Shown: piece after piece, positions 1 to 6,506 of the stretch
Position numbering within the stretch: position 1 is the stretch's first letter
Layout: every line of letters starts with the position of its first letter
Assembly: GCA_013362385.1 (NCBI GenBank)
Contig: JABFWC010000377.1
Location: forward strand, 1 to 10,559
Reading direction: 5' to 3'
Length of the DNA stretch: 10,559 nt
Source: Pseudarthrobacter sp.
GTDB taxonomy: Bacteria > Actinomycetota > Actinomycetes > Actinomycetales > Micrococcaceae
The notes under the pieces: generated by a model
Told to the model about the DNA's origin: nothing
Database searches by the model: none
What the model saw: the letters and a program-made list of their open reading frames with translations, nothing else
Made by a program: the position numbers and the translations under genes

Positions 1-756
1 AGCCAGGTCAGACTGGGCGTCGCACAGGGCCTTGATGAACGGCTTGGCAGCCTCGAGGCCTTCGGCAACAACTTCCTCGGTGGGGGCGGTGGCGCCCTGT
101 TCCTTGATCAGGTTCCAGGAGTTGTCCGTGGCTTCGGCCTCGACCATCATGATGGCGACGTCGTCACCGGCAACGCGGCCGGCAACCACCATGTTGAACA
201 CGGAGTTCTCCAGCTGGGAGTGCTTCGGGAAAGCAACCCACTGCGAGCCGTTTTCGTCCGCGACCAGGGCAACGCGGACGCCGCCGATCGGACCGGAGAA
301 CGGAAGGCCGGACAGCTGCGTGGACATCGAGGAGGCGTTGATGGCCACGACGTCGTAGAGCTCGTCGGGGTTGATCGCCAGGACGGTTACGACGATCTGG
401 ACCTCGTTGCGCAGGCCCTTGATGAAGGCGGGGCGCAGCGGGCGGTCCATCAGGCGGCAGGCCAGGATGGCCTCGGTGGAGGGGCGGCCTTCGCGGCGGA
501 AGAACGAGCCCGGGATGCGGCCGGCGGCATACATGCGCTCTTCGACGTCGACCGTCAGCGGGAAGAAGTCGAAGCCTTCACGCGGGTGCTTTCCGGCGGT
601 GGTGGCGGACAGCAGGGCGGTGTCGTCGTCGATGTACACCATGGCTGCGCCGGCTGCCTGCTTGGCGAGACGGCCGGTTTCGAAGCGGATTACGCGCTTG
701 CCGAAGCGGCCATTGTCAATGACTGCCTCTGAGAACTGGATTTCGGGACCCTCCAA
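1..756 (-). CDS. pnp: Polynucleotide phosphorylase, N-terminal third (runs off the window)
   Basis: Encodes the 3'-to-5' phosphorolytic exoribonuclease (polynucleotide phosphorylase), which degrades mRNA and can add 3' tails; in many bacteria it works in a degradosome. The visible 252 residues are the first RNase PH-like domain. Seen directly: the start [24 protein letters not shown] at about residues 85-92 and RLMDRPLRP at about 101-109, both typical of the family. The second RNase PH, KH and S1 domains lie beyond base 1; actinobacterial homologues are roughly 740-750 residues. I chose the TTG start at 756-754 because GGAGG sits 8 bases upstream and the family normally begins at MEGPEI; an in-frame GTG at 765-763 overlaps that ribosome-binding site. 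It follows rpsO at 238 bases, the conserved rpsO-pnp order, so read-through from the rpsO promoter is likely. Confidence 0.96.
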   Translation of the reverse strand, partial: MEGPEIQFSEAVIDNGRFGKRVIRFETGRLAKQAAGAAMVYIDDDTALLSATTAGKHPREGFDFFPLTVDVEERMYAAGRIPGSFFRREGRPSTEAILACRLMDRPLRPAFIKGLRNEVQIVVTVLAINPDELYDVVAINASSMSTQLSGLPFSGPIGGVRVALVADENGSQWVAFPKHSQLENSVFNMVVAGRVAGDDVAIMMVEAEATDNSWNLIKEQGATAPTEEVVAEGLEAAKPFIKALCDAQSDLA

Positions 757-994
757 GAGAGTCACCTCCGTTTCTGTTTCACGGAAGTCCAGCCGCATCA
801 ACCCAGCCCAGCATCTGTCTACTGGCCCTGCACCCGGTCATCGATCGAGACCCACGGGCCGGGGCTTAGGAAAAGCCTTCCCGGAGATCACTACCGAGGA
901 CCGCGAATGCGTGATGCGGTTGATCCTCCTGTTTAGTTTTTCTTTTGGAAAGGGCGGCCCGTTCCGTGGTGGAAAGGGCCGCCCCAAAGCCAGA
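757..994 (-). other. rpsO-pnp intergenic region and pnp leader
   Basis: This 238-base gap holds no credible gene. Read on the minus strand it contains, in order: a GC-rich hairpin 10 bases after the rpsO stop; an A-rich tail; an orphan AGGAGG (930-925) with no start codon at a usable distance; a 17-codon GTG frame (891-838) without a ribosome-binding site; and the pnp Shine-Dalgarno. TGATGCGG (912-919) and CCGCATCA (793-800) are exact reverse complements and could pair over about 110 bases. In Escherichia coli the equivalent leader is cut by RNase III and used for pnp autoregulation; whether that happens here is inference. I could not recognise a convincing promoter for pnp inside the gap. 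Confidence 0.5.
952..984 (-). terminator. Hairpin after rpsO, probable leaky terminator or processing stem
   Basis: On the minus strand GGGCGGCCC (984-976) pairs perfectly with GGGCCGCCC (960-952). After one mismatch the stem continues with UUCC/GGAA closing an ACCAC loop. It begins 10 bases after the rpsO stop, the normal place for an intrinsic terminator. The tail is only UUUCC followed by AAAAG, so the U-tract is poor. This suggests partial termination with read-through into pnp, or an RNA-stabilising or processing stem, rather than a strong stop. Confidence 0.6.
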
Positions 995-1264
995 CTAGCG
1001 GCGCAGGCCGAGGCGCTCGATGAGCGAACGGTAGCGGGCGATGTCAGTCTTCTTGAGGTAGCTCAGCATACGCTTGCGACGACCAACCATGGCCAGCAGA
1101 CCGCGCTGGGTGTGGAAGTCGTGCTTGTGCTCCTTCATGTGCTCAGTCAGATCCTTGATCCGCTGGGTCAGGACCGCAACCTGGACCTCGGGCGAACCGG
1201 TGTCGCCTTCCGCGGTTGCGTATTCCTTGATGATGGACTGCTTTACAGCGGCGTCAAGTGCCAC
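995..1264 (-). CDS. rpsO: 30S ribosomal protein S15
   Basis: Small-subunit protein S15, a primary binder of the central domain of 16S rRNA (helix 20-22 junction) that nucleates platform assembly. The 89 residues match the family's usual full length. Visible marks are DTGSPEVQ at residues 21-28, the [11 protein letters not shown] segment around residues 45-55, and the basic [10 protein letters not shown] stretch, all involved in rRNA contact in known S15 structures. The start is GTG at 1264-1262 with AAGGAG five bases upstream. It is followed by pnp on the same strand, the widely conserved pairing. Its own promoter and a structured 137-base leader lie between it and kynU. S15 autoregulates through its mRNA leader in several bacteria, and the leader here suggests the same. 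Confidence 0.98.
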   Translation of the reverse strand: MALDAAVKQSIIKEYATAEGDTGSPEVQVAVLTQRIKDLTEHMKEHKHDFHTQRGLLAMVGRRKRMLSYLKKTDIARYRSLIERLGLRR

Positions 1265-1401
1265 AATTACTCCTTGGGAATGTGCCGTGCGGGCCCGGTC
1301 AGAAACTCACTGCCGGGTCTGCCGCCTGCGTTCCTGGCCCGGTCACCCGGGTACGGCCGCAAACAACAGGAACCAGCCGCCACGGACTGCAGCCGGATCC
1401 A
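1265..1401 (-). promoter_or_regulatory. Structured rpsO leader, candidate S15 autoregulatory RNA
   Basis: The leader folds by eye into two consecutive hairpins on the minus strand. Hairpin A: outer stem GUUCCUG (1373-1367) with CAGGAAC (1336-1330), enclosing CCCGG-GUGA-CCGGG (1351-1338), a GNRA-type tetraloop; a 15-base unpaired segment lies on the 5' side only. Hairpin B: CCCGG (1317-1313) with CCGGG (1298-1294), extended by CAG/CUG with one bulged A and a 7-base loop. Both hairpins use the same CCCGG/CCGGG pairing, and TGACCGGGCC occurs twice (1345-1336 and 1301-1292), so the arms can be exchanged. The AAGGAG ribosome-binding site lies just after hairpin B. S15-responsive leaders are known in several phyla with unrelated folds; assignment here is inference. 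Confidence 0.5.
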
Positions 1402-1407
1402 TCGTCC

Positions 1408-1437
1408 AGTTTACCGGCCGCGCCCTAACCTTGTCGA
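1408..1437 (-). promoter_or_regulatory. Probable sigma-A promoter of rpsO
   Basis: On the minus strand TCGACA (1437-1432) and TAAACT (1413-1408) are separated by 18 bases and match the housekeeping -35 and -10 elements reasonably well. Transcription would start near 1401, giving a leader of about 137 bases. The -35 lies only 11 bases past the kynU stop codon. No terminator is seen between kynU and this promoter, so kyn transcripts may also run into rpsO. Confidence 0.5.
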
Positions 1438-1448
1438 AACAGTGCGGC

Positions 1449-2705
1449 TCAGCCGTTCAACCGGGCCCGGATCGCGGCCATGCCGTGCAGGACCTCCCCG
1501 AAGCTGGTGCTCAGCGGTGACAGGCCCACCCGGATGCCGCGCGGTGCGCGGAAGTCGGGGATCACGTCCTGGTCCCACAGCGCCTCCACGGTGGCCTTGG
1601 TGAAGTCCGGGTGGTCCACGGTGATGTGGCTTCCGCGCAGCGCGGGGTCGCGCGGCGATGCCAGTTCAGCGCCCAGGGGTGCCAGCCAGGCGTCGAACAC
1701 CTCCACGGCGAAGGCGGTCAGCTTCTCCGATTTGGCCCGGATGGCGGCCATGGATGCTTCCTCGATGAGGTCCAGGGTGCCCTGCAAGGCGAGCATCCCG
1801 AAGATGGCAGGCGTGCCGCTGAGGAACCCGCGGATGCCGTCTGCCGGCTGGTAGCCGGCCGCCATCTCAAACCCGTCCTTGCGGCCCATCCATCCCCAGA
1901 TGGGCTGGTTCAGAAACGGCAGGTGCCGGGCGTTGACATACGCGAAGGCGGGCGAGCCCGGGCCGCCGTTGAGGTACTTGTAGGTGCAGCCCGCGGCGAA
2001 GTCCACGCCTGCGCCGTCGAGGTCGATCTCCACGGATCCGGCGGAATGGCACAGGTCCCACACCACCAGGGCGCCGGCGTCGTGCACGGCCGCTGTGATG
2101 CCGGGAAGGTCCGCCAGGTGTCCTGAGCGGTAGGCGATCTGGCTGAGGAGCACGACGGCGGTGCGGGGCCCGGCAGCTTCGCGCACCTGTTCAACAGTCA
2201 CCCCGGCAGCGGGATCGGGAGTGATCCAGCGCAGCGTGAGGCCCTCCTCGAGGGCGATCCCCTCCACGAGGTAGCGGTCGGTGGGAAAGTTCTCGGTGTC
2301 GAGGACAAGCTCGTTGCGGTCCGGGTCGGCCACGACCGCCAGGGCGGCACGGATCAGCTTGTACAGCACCACGGTGGTGGAATCGGCGACGATGGTCTGG
2401 CCCGGCGCGGCTCCCAGCACCGCCCTGCCCAGCTGGTCCCCGATTGCCTGGGGCAGGTCGAGCCACCGCTCGTCCCAGCCGCGGATGAGCCGGCCGCCCC
2501 ATTCGTCGTTGATGAAGGCTGCGATGTCCTCCGCCGTCCGCTTCAGCGGCCGCCCCAGGGAGTTGCCGTCGAGGTAGGACAGGGCGGTGTCGGTTCCGAC
2601 GAAGCGGTCGCGGTAGTGCGCCAGCGGGTCCTGGCGATCCAGCCCGGCGGCGCGTTGCTGCAGAGCCCCGGCCATTACTGTGGTGTCTTCCAGATGCTGG
2701 CTCAT
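1449..2705 (-). CDS. kynU: Kynureninase
   Basis: PLP-dependent hydrolase that cleaves L-kynurenine to anthranilate and alanine (or 3-hydroxykynurenine to 3-hydroxyanthranilate) in cytosolic tryptophan catabolism. The 418 residues are full length for bacterial kynureninases. Seen: YLDGNSLGRPL near residue 44, ADSTTVVLYKL near 107, NFPTDRY near 139, WDLCHSAG at 216-223 with the PLP-contacting Asp217 and His220, and TYKYLNGGPG at 241-250, where Lys243 should form the Schiff base. The C-terminal RGIRVGLSPL segment is also typical. The ATG at 2705 overlaps the kynA stop as ATGA, with GGAG eight bases upstream inside kynA, so the two are translationally coupled. No kynB or kmo is present in the window, so the anthranilate branch is incomplete here. 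Confidence 0.97.
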   Translation of the reverse strand: MSQHLEDTTVMAGALQQRAAGLDRQDPLAHYRDRFVGTDTALSYLDGNSLGRPLKRTAEDIAAFINDEWGGRLIRGWDERWLDLPQAIGDQLGRAVLGAAPGQTIVADSTTVVLYKLIRAALAVVADPDRNELVLDTENFPTDRYLVEGIALEEGLTLRWITPDPAAGVTVEQVREAAGPRTAVVLLSQIAYRSGHLADLPGITAAVHDAGALVVWDLCHSAGSVEIDLDGAGVDFAAGCTYKYLNGGPGSPAFAYVNARHLPFLNQPIWGWMGRKDGFEMAAGYQPADGIRGFLSGTPAIFGMLALQGTLDLIEEASMAAIRAKSEKLTAFAVEVFDAWLAPLGAELASPRDPALRGSHITVDHPDFTKATVEALWDQDVIPDFRAPRGIRVGLSPLSTSFGEVLHGMAAIRARLNG

Positions 2706-3556
2706 TGTCCGATCTCCGTCCTAACTGCGAATTGTTCCGTAAAGAATGTCTGTTCCAGGGCCTTCTGCAGGACGGCCACGCCGCTGGAGCCGCCGGTGCC
2801 GGTCTTCATGCCGATGGTCCGCTGGACCGTGCGCAGGTGGCGGAAGCGCCAGAGCTGGAAGTTGTCCTCCAGGTCCACCAGTTCCTCGCATGCCTCGTAG
2901 GCGGCCCAGTTCTCCGCCGCATGTTCGTAGATGTGCTTGAAGAGCGGCACCAGCTCCGGGGCGAACTCGTGTGCCCGCGTGACGTCGCGTTCGAGGACGG
3001 ACACGGGGACGTCGAAGCCCTGCCGGGCGAGGTAGGCGAGGAATTCGTCGTAGATGCTCGGTGCGGCGAGCAGTTCCGCCAACATGGCATGGGCCTGGGG
3101 GTCGGAGTCGAAAACCGGCAGCATCTTCCGGTTCTTGTTGCCGAGCACGAATTCCACCGCCCGGTACTGGGCGGACTGGAAGCCTGAGGAATTGCCCAGG
3201 AACCCGCGGAACTGGGAGTACTCGGTGGGCGTCAGGGTGGCCAGCACGGACCACTGCTCGGTGAGGGTCTTTTGGATGTGCTTGACCCGCGCAATGCCCT
3301 TCAGCGCCGAACCGAGGTCGTCTGTCCGGAGCCACGCCGCCGCGCTGCGCAGCTCGTGCAGGACCAGCTTGAGCCACAGCTCCGTGGTCTGGTGCTGGAT
3401 GATGAACAGCAGTTCGTCGTGGTGTTCGGGCTGGCTCACGGGCTGCTGGGCGCTCAGGAGTGTTGGCAGCTGCAGGTAGGAGGCGTAGCTCATTCGGGAG
3501 CTGAAGTCGCGGACGATCCCCTTATCCAGCTTGCGGGTGTTCTTCTCGACGGACAC
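2702..3556 (-). CDS. kynA: Tryptophan 2,3-dioxygenase
   Basis: Heme enzyme that opens the indole ring of L-tryptophan with O2 to give N-formylkynurenine, the first step of the kynurenine pathway. I prefer the GTG at 3556-3554 (284 residues): GAAAGG lies six bases upstream, whereas the in-frame GTG at 3580 has no ribosome-binding site. With this start the active-site residues fall on the numbers known for the Xanthomonas enzyme: Tyr24, Phe51, His55 (FIIQHQT), Tyr113, Arg117, proximal heme ligand His240 (FRHLR) and Thr254 in GTGGSSG. All expected residues are present, so it should be active. It lies 36 bases after ribF and overlaps kynU by four bases, so ribF-kynA-kynU may be one transcript, or kynAU may have its own promoter inside the end of ribF. 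Confidence 0.96.
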   Translation of the reverse strand: MSVEKNTRKLDKGIVRDFSSRMSYASYLQLPTLLSAQQPVSQPEHHDELLFIIQHQTTELWLKLVLHELRSAAAWLRTDDLGSALKGIARVKHIQKTLTEQWSVLATLTPTEYSQFRGFLGNSSGFQSAQYRAVEFVLGNKNRKMLPVFDSDPQAHAMLAELLAAPSIYDEFLAYLARQGFDVPVSVLERDVTRAHEFAPELVPLFKHIYEHAAENWAAYEACEELVDLEDNFQLWRFRHLRTVQRTIGMKTGTGGSSGVAVLQKALEQTFFTEQFAVRTEIGQ

Positions 3557-3575
3557 GTGCTGCCTTTCGTTGTGG

Positions 3576-3588
3576 TCCACCCGGTGGA
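3576..3588 (-). promoter_or_regulatory. Perfect 13-base palindrome upstream of kynA, possible operator
   Basis: TCCACC-C-GGTGGA is a perfect inverted repeat with a single central base, lying in the 36-base gap between the ribF stop and the preferred kynA start. The loop is too short for a stable six-pair RNA hairpin, so a protein-binding site is the better guess. No regulator gene is nearby to name. It could be chance in GC-rich DNA. Confidence 0.3.
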
Positions 3589-3592
3589 TGCG

Positions 3593-4576
3593 TCAGTGGC
3601 CGGCCAGGAGCTGGTGCGCCTGCACCACATCCAGCTGCATCTGTTCCACCAGGGCCTCAGGCCCACGGTAGGCCACCATGCCGCGCAGCCGCTCGACGAA
3701 TTCGATGACTACTGTCTGGTCGTACAGATCGAAGTCCTCCACGGCTTCCTTGGGCCGGTCGATGACGTGCGCCTCCACCTGGCGGCTGACGCCGTCGAAG
3801 GTCGGGTTGGAGCCCACGGAAATGGCGGCCGGCCAGCGTTTCCCGGCCTGGTCCACGAGCCAGCCGGCGTAGATCCCGTCGGCAGGGACCAGTCCGGTGG
3901 CATTGGAGGAGAGGTTGGCTGTGGGGAAACCGAGGGCCCTGCCGCGGGCGGCGCCGTGGACAACTTCGCCGCGCATCCGGTGCGGGCGGCCCAGGACGGC
4001 GGCGGCGGTGACGACGTCGCCTTCCTGCAGGGCTTCGCGCACCCAGGTGGACGAACAGCGGCGGTCCTTGCCGTCGTCCTCATGCAGCGGGTAGCCCTCG
4101 GAGCCGAACTCGCTGATGACCTGCACGTCGAAACCGAACTTGTCGCCGAGCGCCTTCATGGTGTCCAGGTCGCCGGAGTTGCCCCTGCCGAAGCGGGCGT
4201 CATGGCCGATCACCACCTGGCTGGCGTGCAGGCAGTCCACCAAGTACTGCTCCACGAATTCCTCGGCGGTCAGGCTGGCAAGGTCCAGCGAGTACTTGAC
4301 CACCAGGATGGCGTCCAGCCCGAGTTCGCCCAGTGCCTCCAGTTTGTCGTCGAGGCCCATGATCAGTTCGGGCGCTGCTTCGGGCCGGTGGACCTGCGCC
4401 GGGTGCGGATCGAAGGTCACTGCCACGGCCTTGGCGTGGGTGCGGCGGGCCGAGCGGATGAGCTGGGACAGCACCTGCTGGTGGCCGCGGTGGACGCCGT
4501 CGAAGTTGCCGAAGGTGACGACGGATGGGCCGAAGTCCGCCGGGACCTCGGACGGATCGTTCCAGATGTAGACCAT
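3593..4576 (-). CDS. ribF: Bifunctional riboflavin kinase / FMN adenylyltransferase
   Basis: Makes FMN from riboflavin and ATP, then FAD from FMN and ATP, in the cytosol. The 327 residues show both modules. The N-terminal nucleotidyltransferase has GNFDGVHRGH at 23-32, VTFDPHP at 53-59, RFGRGNSGD at 128-136 and SSTWVR at 175-180. The C-terminal flavokinase has GRALGFPTANL at 212-222 (the PTAN Mg/ATP motif), SVGSNPTF at 253-260 and VEAH at 267-270, whose Glu268 is the expected catalytic base. The start is the ATG at 4576 with AAGG eight bases upstream and GAGG closer; a GTG directly before it is an alternative. An upstream in-frame extension to 4642 adds 22 residues with no family similarity. 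It follows the membrane-protein pair by 78 bases, in the truB-led gene string. Confidence 0.96.
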   Translation of the reverse strand: MVYIWNDPSEVPADFGPSVVTFGNFDGVHRGHQQVLSQLIRSARRTHAKAVAVTFDPHPAQVHRPEAAPELIMGLDDKLEALGELGLDAILVVKYSLDLASLTAEEFVEQYLVDCLHASQVVIGHDARFGRGNSGDLDTMKALGDKFGFDVQVISEFGSEGYPLHEDDGKDRRCSSTWVREALQEGDVVTAAAVLGRPHRMRGEVVHGAARGRALGFPTANLSSNATGLVPADGIYAGWLVDQAGKRWPAAISVGSNPTFDGVSRQVEAHVIDRPKEAVEDFDLYDQTVVIEFVERLRGMVAYRGPEALVEQMQLDVVQAHQLLAGH

Positions 4577-4654
4577 CACCCTCGCCTTAGCTGCCTGCAG
4601 GAATCGACGTTCCGGCGCCCTGCCGGCCGCGGAACTCTTCAAGGGTACCCGGAT

Positions 4655-5131
4655 TCACTGCCGCGCCTTTGCCTGCGCCGCCGCGGTCCGGGACGGCCGG
4701 CGCCGGTACAGCCATACCAGGCCCAGCACCGGAAGCAGCAGGGGGATGAAGCCGTAGCCGCGGCCAAAGAGGGACCATACGGTCTCGTGCGGGAACTGCA
4801 CGGAATCGAACACGCTCAGCGCGCCGACCACCAGGACACCTGCCAGTTCAACCAGCACCGCGGCAACCGACACCTTGAACCAGGTGGTGCCGGCCTTGGC
4901 CAGGGAGACCGTGGCCACGACGTACACGAGGGCGGCGAAGGCGGAGAGCAGGTAGGCCACCGGGGCTTCTGAGAATTTGGTGAGGATCTGGTACCCGGCA
5001 CGTGCCGTGGCGGAAATGGCGAACACTCCATAGACCGCGATCAGCAGCCGGCCCGGGCCGGTGTTGCGGGTGTTGCGGACGCTTTCCGCGGGAGCACCGC
5101 CTGCGGCGGTCCGGGACTGCTGGTCTTTCAT
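4655..5131 (-). CDS. Four-helix membrane protein of unknown function
   Basis: I do not recognise a family. The 158-residue protein has a polar N-terminus of about 26 residues, then four hydrophobic segments at about 28-47, 57-78, 84-107 and 126-143, and a basic tail starting YRRRPSR that should be cytoplasmic. No cysteine pair, metal motif or nucleotide site is seen. I use the ATG at 5131; a GTG at 5149, one base after the stop of the previous gene, would add six residues but has no clear ribosome-binding site. The site for 5131 is also weak (GGAAG, 11 bases away), so coupling to the upstream gene is likely. It stands between truB and ribF with another four-helix protein just upstream, and the two probably act together, perhaps as a complex in the plasma membrane; that is inference. 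Confidence 0.8.
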   Translation of the reverse strand: MKDQQSRTAAGGAPAESVRNTRNTGPGRLLIAVYGVFAISATARAGYQILTKFSEAPVAYLLSAFAALVYVVATVSLAKAGTTWFKVSVAAVLVELAGVLVVGALSVFDSVQFPHETVWSLFGRGYGFIPLLLPVLGLVWLYRRRPSRTAAAQAKARQ

Positions 5132-5150
5132 GCTGTGTGCTTCTTCCACT

Positions 5151-5504
5151 TCAGTACCAGATCTGGTTCATTCGGGCGGCCATCACGAGTGCGGTGACGC
5201 CGACGGCGGCCAGGACAAAGTTGCTCCACCGTGTGCGCTCCAGGATGGACCAGTAGACGGCGCCCGGCGGCAGGAGCATGGCGGTGGCCATGTAGCCCCA
5301 GAATTCCCAGGCTTCGCCCGCGATCGCCTCGCCGGCGACCACGCGGACGATTGAGCCGACCAGGTACACGACCAGGGTGGCCTCCACAGCCACGACGGAG
5401 AGGATGGTGACGTCGTTGGGCGCCTTGCGGAGGATGCCCGCGCCGAGGCACAACACCGTGGAGACCAGGCCGACGACGAGGATGATGTAAAAGTATGCGT
5501 CCAC
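5151..5504 (-). CDS. Small four-helix membrane protein of unknown function
   Basis: The 117-residue protein has hydrophobic segments at about 4-25, 32-53, 66-87 and 95-110 and very short loops; it ends NQIWY. I do not recognise a family. Helix 3 carries W, FWG and LLPP, reminiscent of W..FG...LLLP in helix 4 of the next gene, so the two may be distantly related. The start is GTG at 5504, two bases after the truB stop, with GGAGG seven bases upstream inside the end of truB. This tight spacing implies cotranscription and probably coupled translation with truB. Glu41 within a predicted helix is the only obvious buried charge. The role is unknown; membrane location is confident. Confidence 0.85.
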   Translation of the reverse strand: MDAYFYIILVVGLVSTVLCLGAGILRKAPNDVTILSVVAVEATLVVYLVGSIVRVVAGEAIAGEAWEFWGYMATAMLLPPGAVYWSILERTRWSNFVLAAVGVTALVMAARMNQIWY

Positions 5505-5506
5505 GC

Positions 5507-6442
5507 CTAGGCCTCCGCGGGCGCGCTGGCGGGCGAACCGTTGCCGGGGGCGAACACGAGCACGGGCTTTGCGTAGTTTCCGGCGTCGGCGAGGAGGGCC
5601 ACCAGGCTGCCGTCCGGGGCGAATGCGGCGGCAGGATGCTCGGGGGTTGCGGCCGACGGGCTGCCGGGCGCGGCGCCCGAGGCGATGCGCCGCCCGAAGG
5701 AGATCTCGGTGGTTTCCTCGGCGCTCAGTTCGCGGTTGGGCATGAGTGCGCGCGCGGCGTCGGACATGTCCAGCACGTTGAGCTCTTCAGCGAGCTGCTC
5801 CAGGGTGCGTGCCTGTTCAAGGGAGTAAGGGCCGACGTGGGTGCGGCGCAGGGCAGTGAGGTGTCCCCCGACGCCGAGCCCGTTGCCAAGGTCCCGGGCC
5901 AAGGCCCGGATGTAGGTGCCGGAGGAGCATTCCACCGTGACGTCCAAATCGATCACATCCGCTTCGGGGTCGCGGCGGATGCCGTGGACCTCGAACCGGT
6001 GGATGGTGACCGGACGCGCGGCGAGCTGGACGTCTTCACCCGAGCGGACGCGGGCATAGGCGCGTTCGCCGTTGACCTTGATCGCGCTGACGCTGCTGGG
6101 CACCTGCTGGATGTCACCCGTGAGGGCTGCGACGCCGTCGTGGATTGCCTGCTCGTCGACGCCGGCGGTGCCGGCTGTGGCAACCACCTCCCCCTCGGCG
6201 TCGTCCGTCACGGTGGACTGGCCCAGGCGGATGGTGGCGGTATAGGTCTTGGAGGTGCCTACGATGTAGGTGAGCAGCCGGGTGGCCTTGTTGATGCCCA
6301 CCACGAGCACGCCCGTGGCCATCGGATCAAGGGTGCCCGCGTGGCCCACTTTCCGGGTGCCTGCGAGGCGCCGCATCCGGCCAACCACATCATGGCTGGT
6401 CCATCCCTGCGGCTTGTCCACTATCACCAGTCCAGAAAGCAC
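5507..6442 (-). CDS. truB: tRNA pseudouridine(55) synthase
   Basis: Converts U55 of the T-loop of tRNAs to pseudouridine. The 311-residue form starts MLSGLVIVDKPQGWTSHDVV and has VGHAGTLDPMATGVL at about 32-46, where Asp39 is the catalytic aspartate. Further family marks are KTYTATIRLG, QVPSSVSAIKVNGERAY and SSGTYIRALARDLG, the last with the conserved Arg. The C-terminal stretch after LMPNRELS matches the actinobacterial TruB tail domain. The start is GTG at 6442, the first family-conserved position. GGAGG is only one base away, too close to act as a ribosome-binding site, but TATACT ends seven bases upstream, so the mRNA is probably leaderless. It leads the string truB, two membrane proteins, ribF. 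In most actinobacteria it lies next to rbfA; here about 3.6 kb intervenes. Confidence 0.95.
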   Translation of the reverse strand: MLSGLVIVDKPQGWTSHDVVGRMRRLAGTRKVGHAGTLDPMATGVLVVGINKATRLLTYIVGTSKTYTATIRLGQSTVTDDAEGEVVATAGTAGVDEQAIHDGVAALTGDIQQVPSSVSAIKVNGERAYARVRSGEDVQLAARPVTIHRFEVHGIRRDPEADVIDLDVTVECSSGTYIRALARDLGNGLGVGGHLTALRRTHVGPYSLEQARTLEQLAEELNVLDMSDAARALMPNRELSAEETTEISFGRRIASGAAPGSPSAATPEHPAAAFAPDGSLVALLADAGNYAKPVLVFAPGNGSPASAPAEA

Positions 6443-6449
6443 GCCTCCC

Positions 6450-6455
6450 AGTATA
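6450..6455 (-). promoter_or_regulatory. -10 element of truB, probably giving a leaderless mRNA
   Basis: TATACT on the minus strand is a near-consensus housekeeping -10 box. Seven bases separate it from the truB GTG, so transcription should begin at or one base before the start codon. The -35 region is poor (GCCGGG at 17 bases). Leaderless mRNAs are common in actinobacteria. The plus-strand reading of the same bases, TATATC, could serve the divergent aminotransferase gene. Confidence 0.5.
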
Positions 6456-6506
6456 TCGGCGCTGGTCGTCGCCCCGGCGCAGCGGGACGCAGCTAGGATG
6501 GCAGGC

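Noticed and set aside
838..891. Seventeen-codon GTG frame in the pnp leader, possible leader peptide
   Set aside because: No Shine-Dalgarno sequence at a usable distance and no amino-acid bias suggesting attenuation.
371..1603. Plus-strand open frame of 410 codons across pnp, rpsO and the kynU end
   Set aside because: Antisense to conserved pnp and rpsO and their gap; composition is arginine/proline/serine-rich as expected of a shadow frame.
3557..3580. Upstream GTG start of kynA adding eight residues
   Set aside because: No ribosome-binding site; the downstream GTG has GAAAGG at six bases and restores the known active-site numbering. Kept as a minor alternative.
4577..4642. Upstream start of ribF adding 22 residues
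   Set aside because: The added residues are unlike the family, and RibF proteins begin just before the conserved core, as at 4576.
3272..4972. Long plus-strand open frame of 566 codons antisense to kynA, ribF and the membrane protein
   Set aside because: It is the mirror of well-identified genes in GC-rich DNA, has no recognisable protein features and crosses several gene boundaries.
5495..6496. Plus-strand open frame of 333 codons opposite truB
   Set aside because: Fully antisense to truB, which has every family motif; glycine/alanine/valine-rich shadow.
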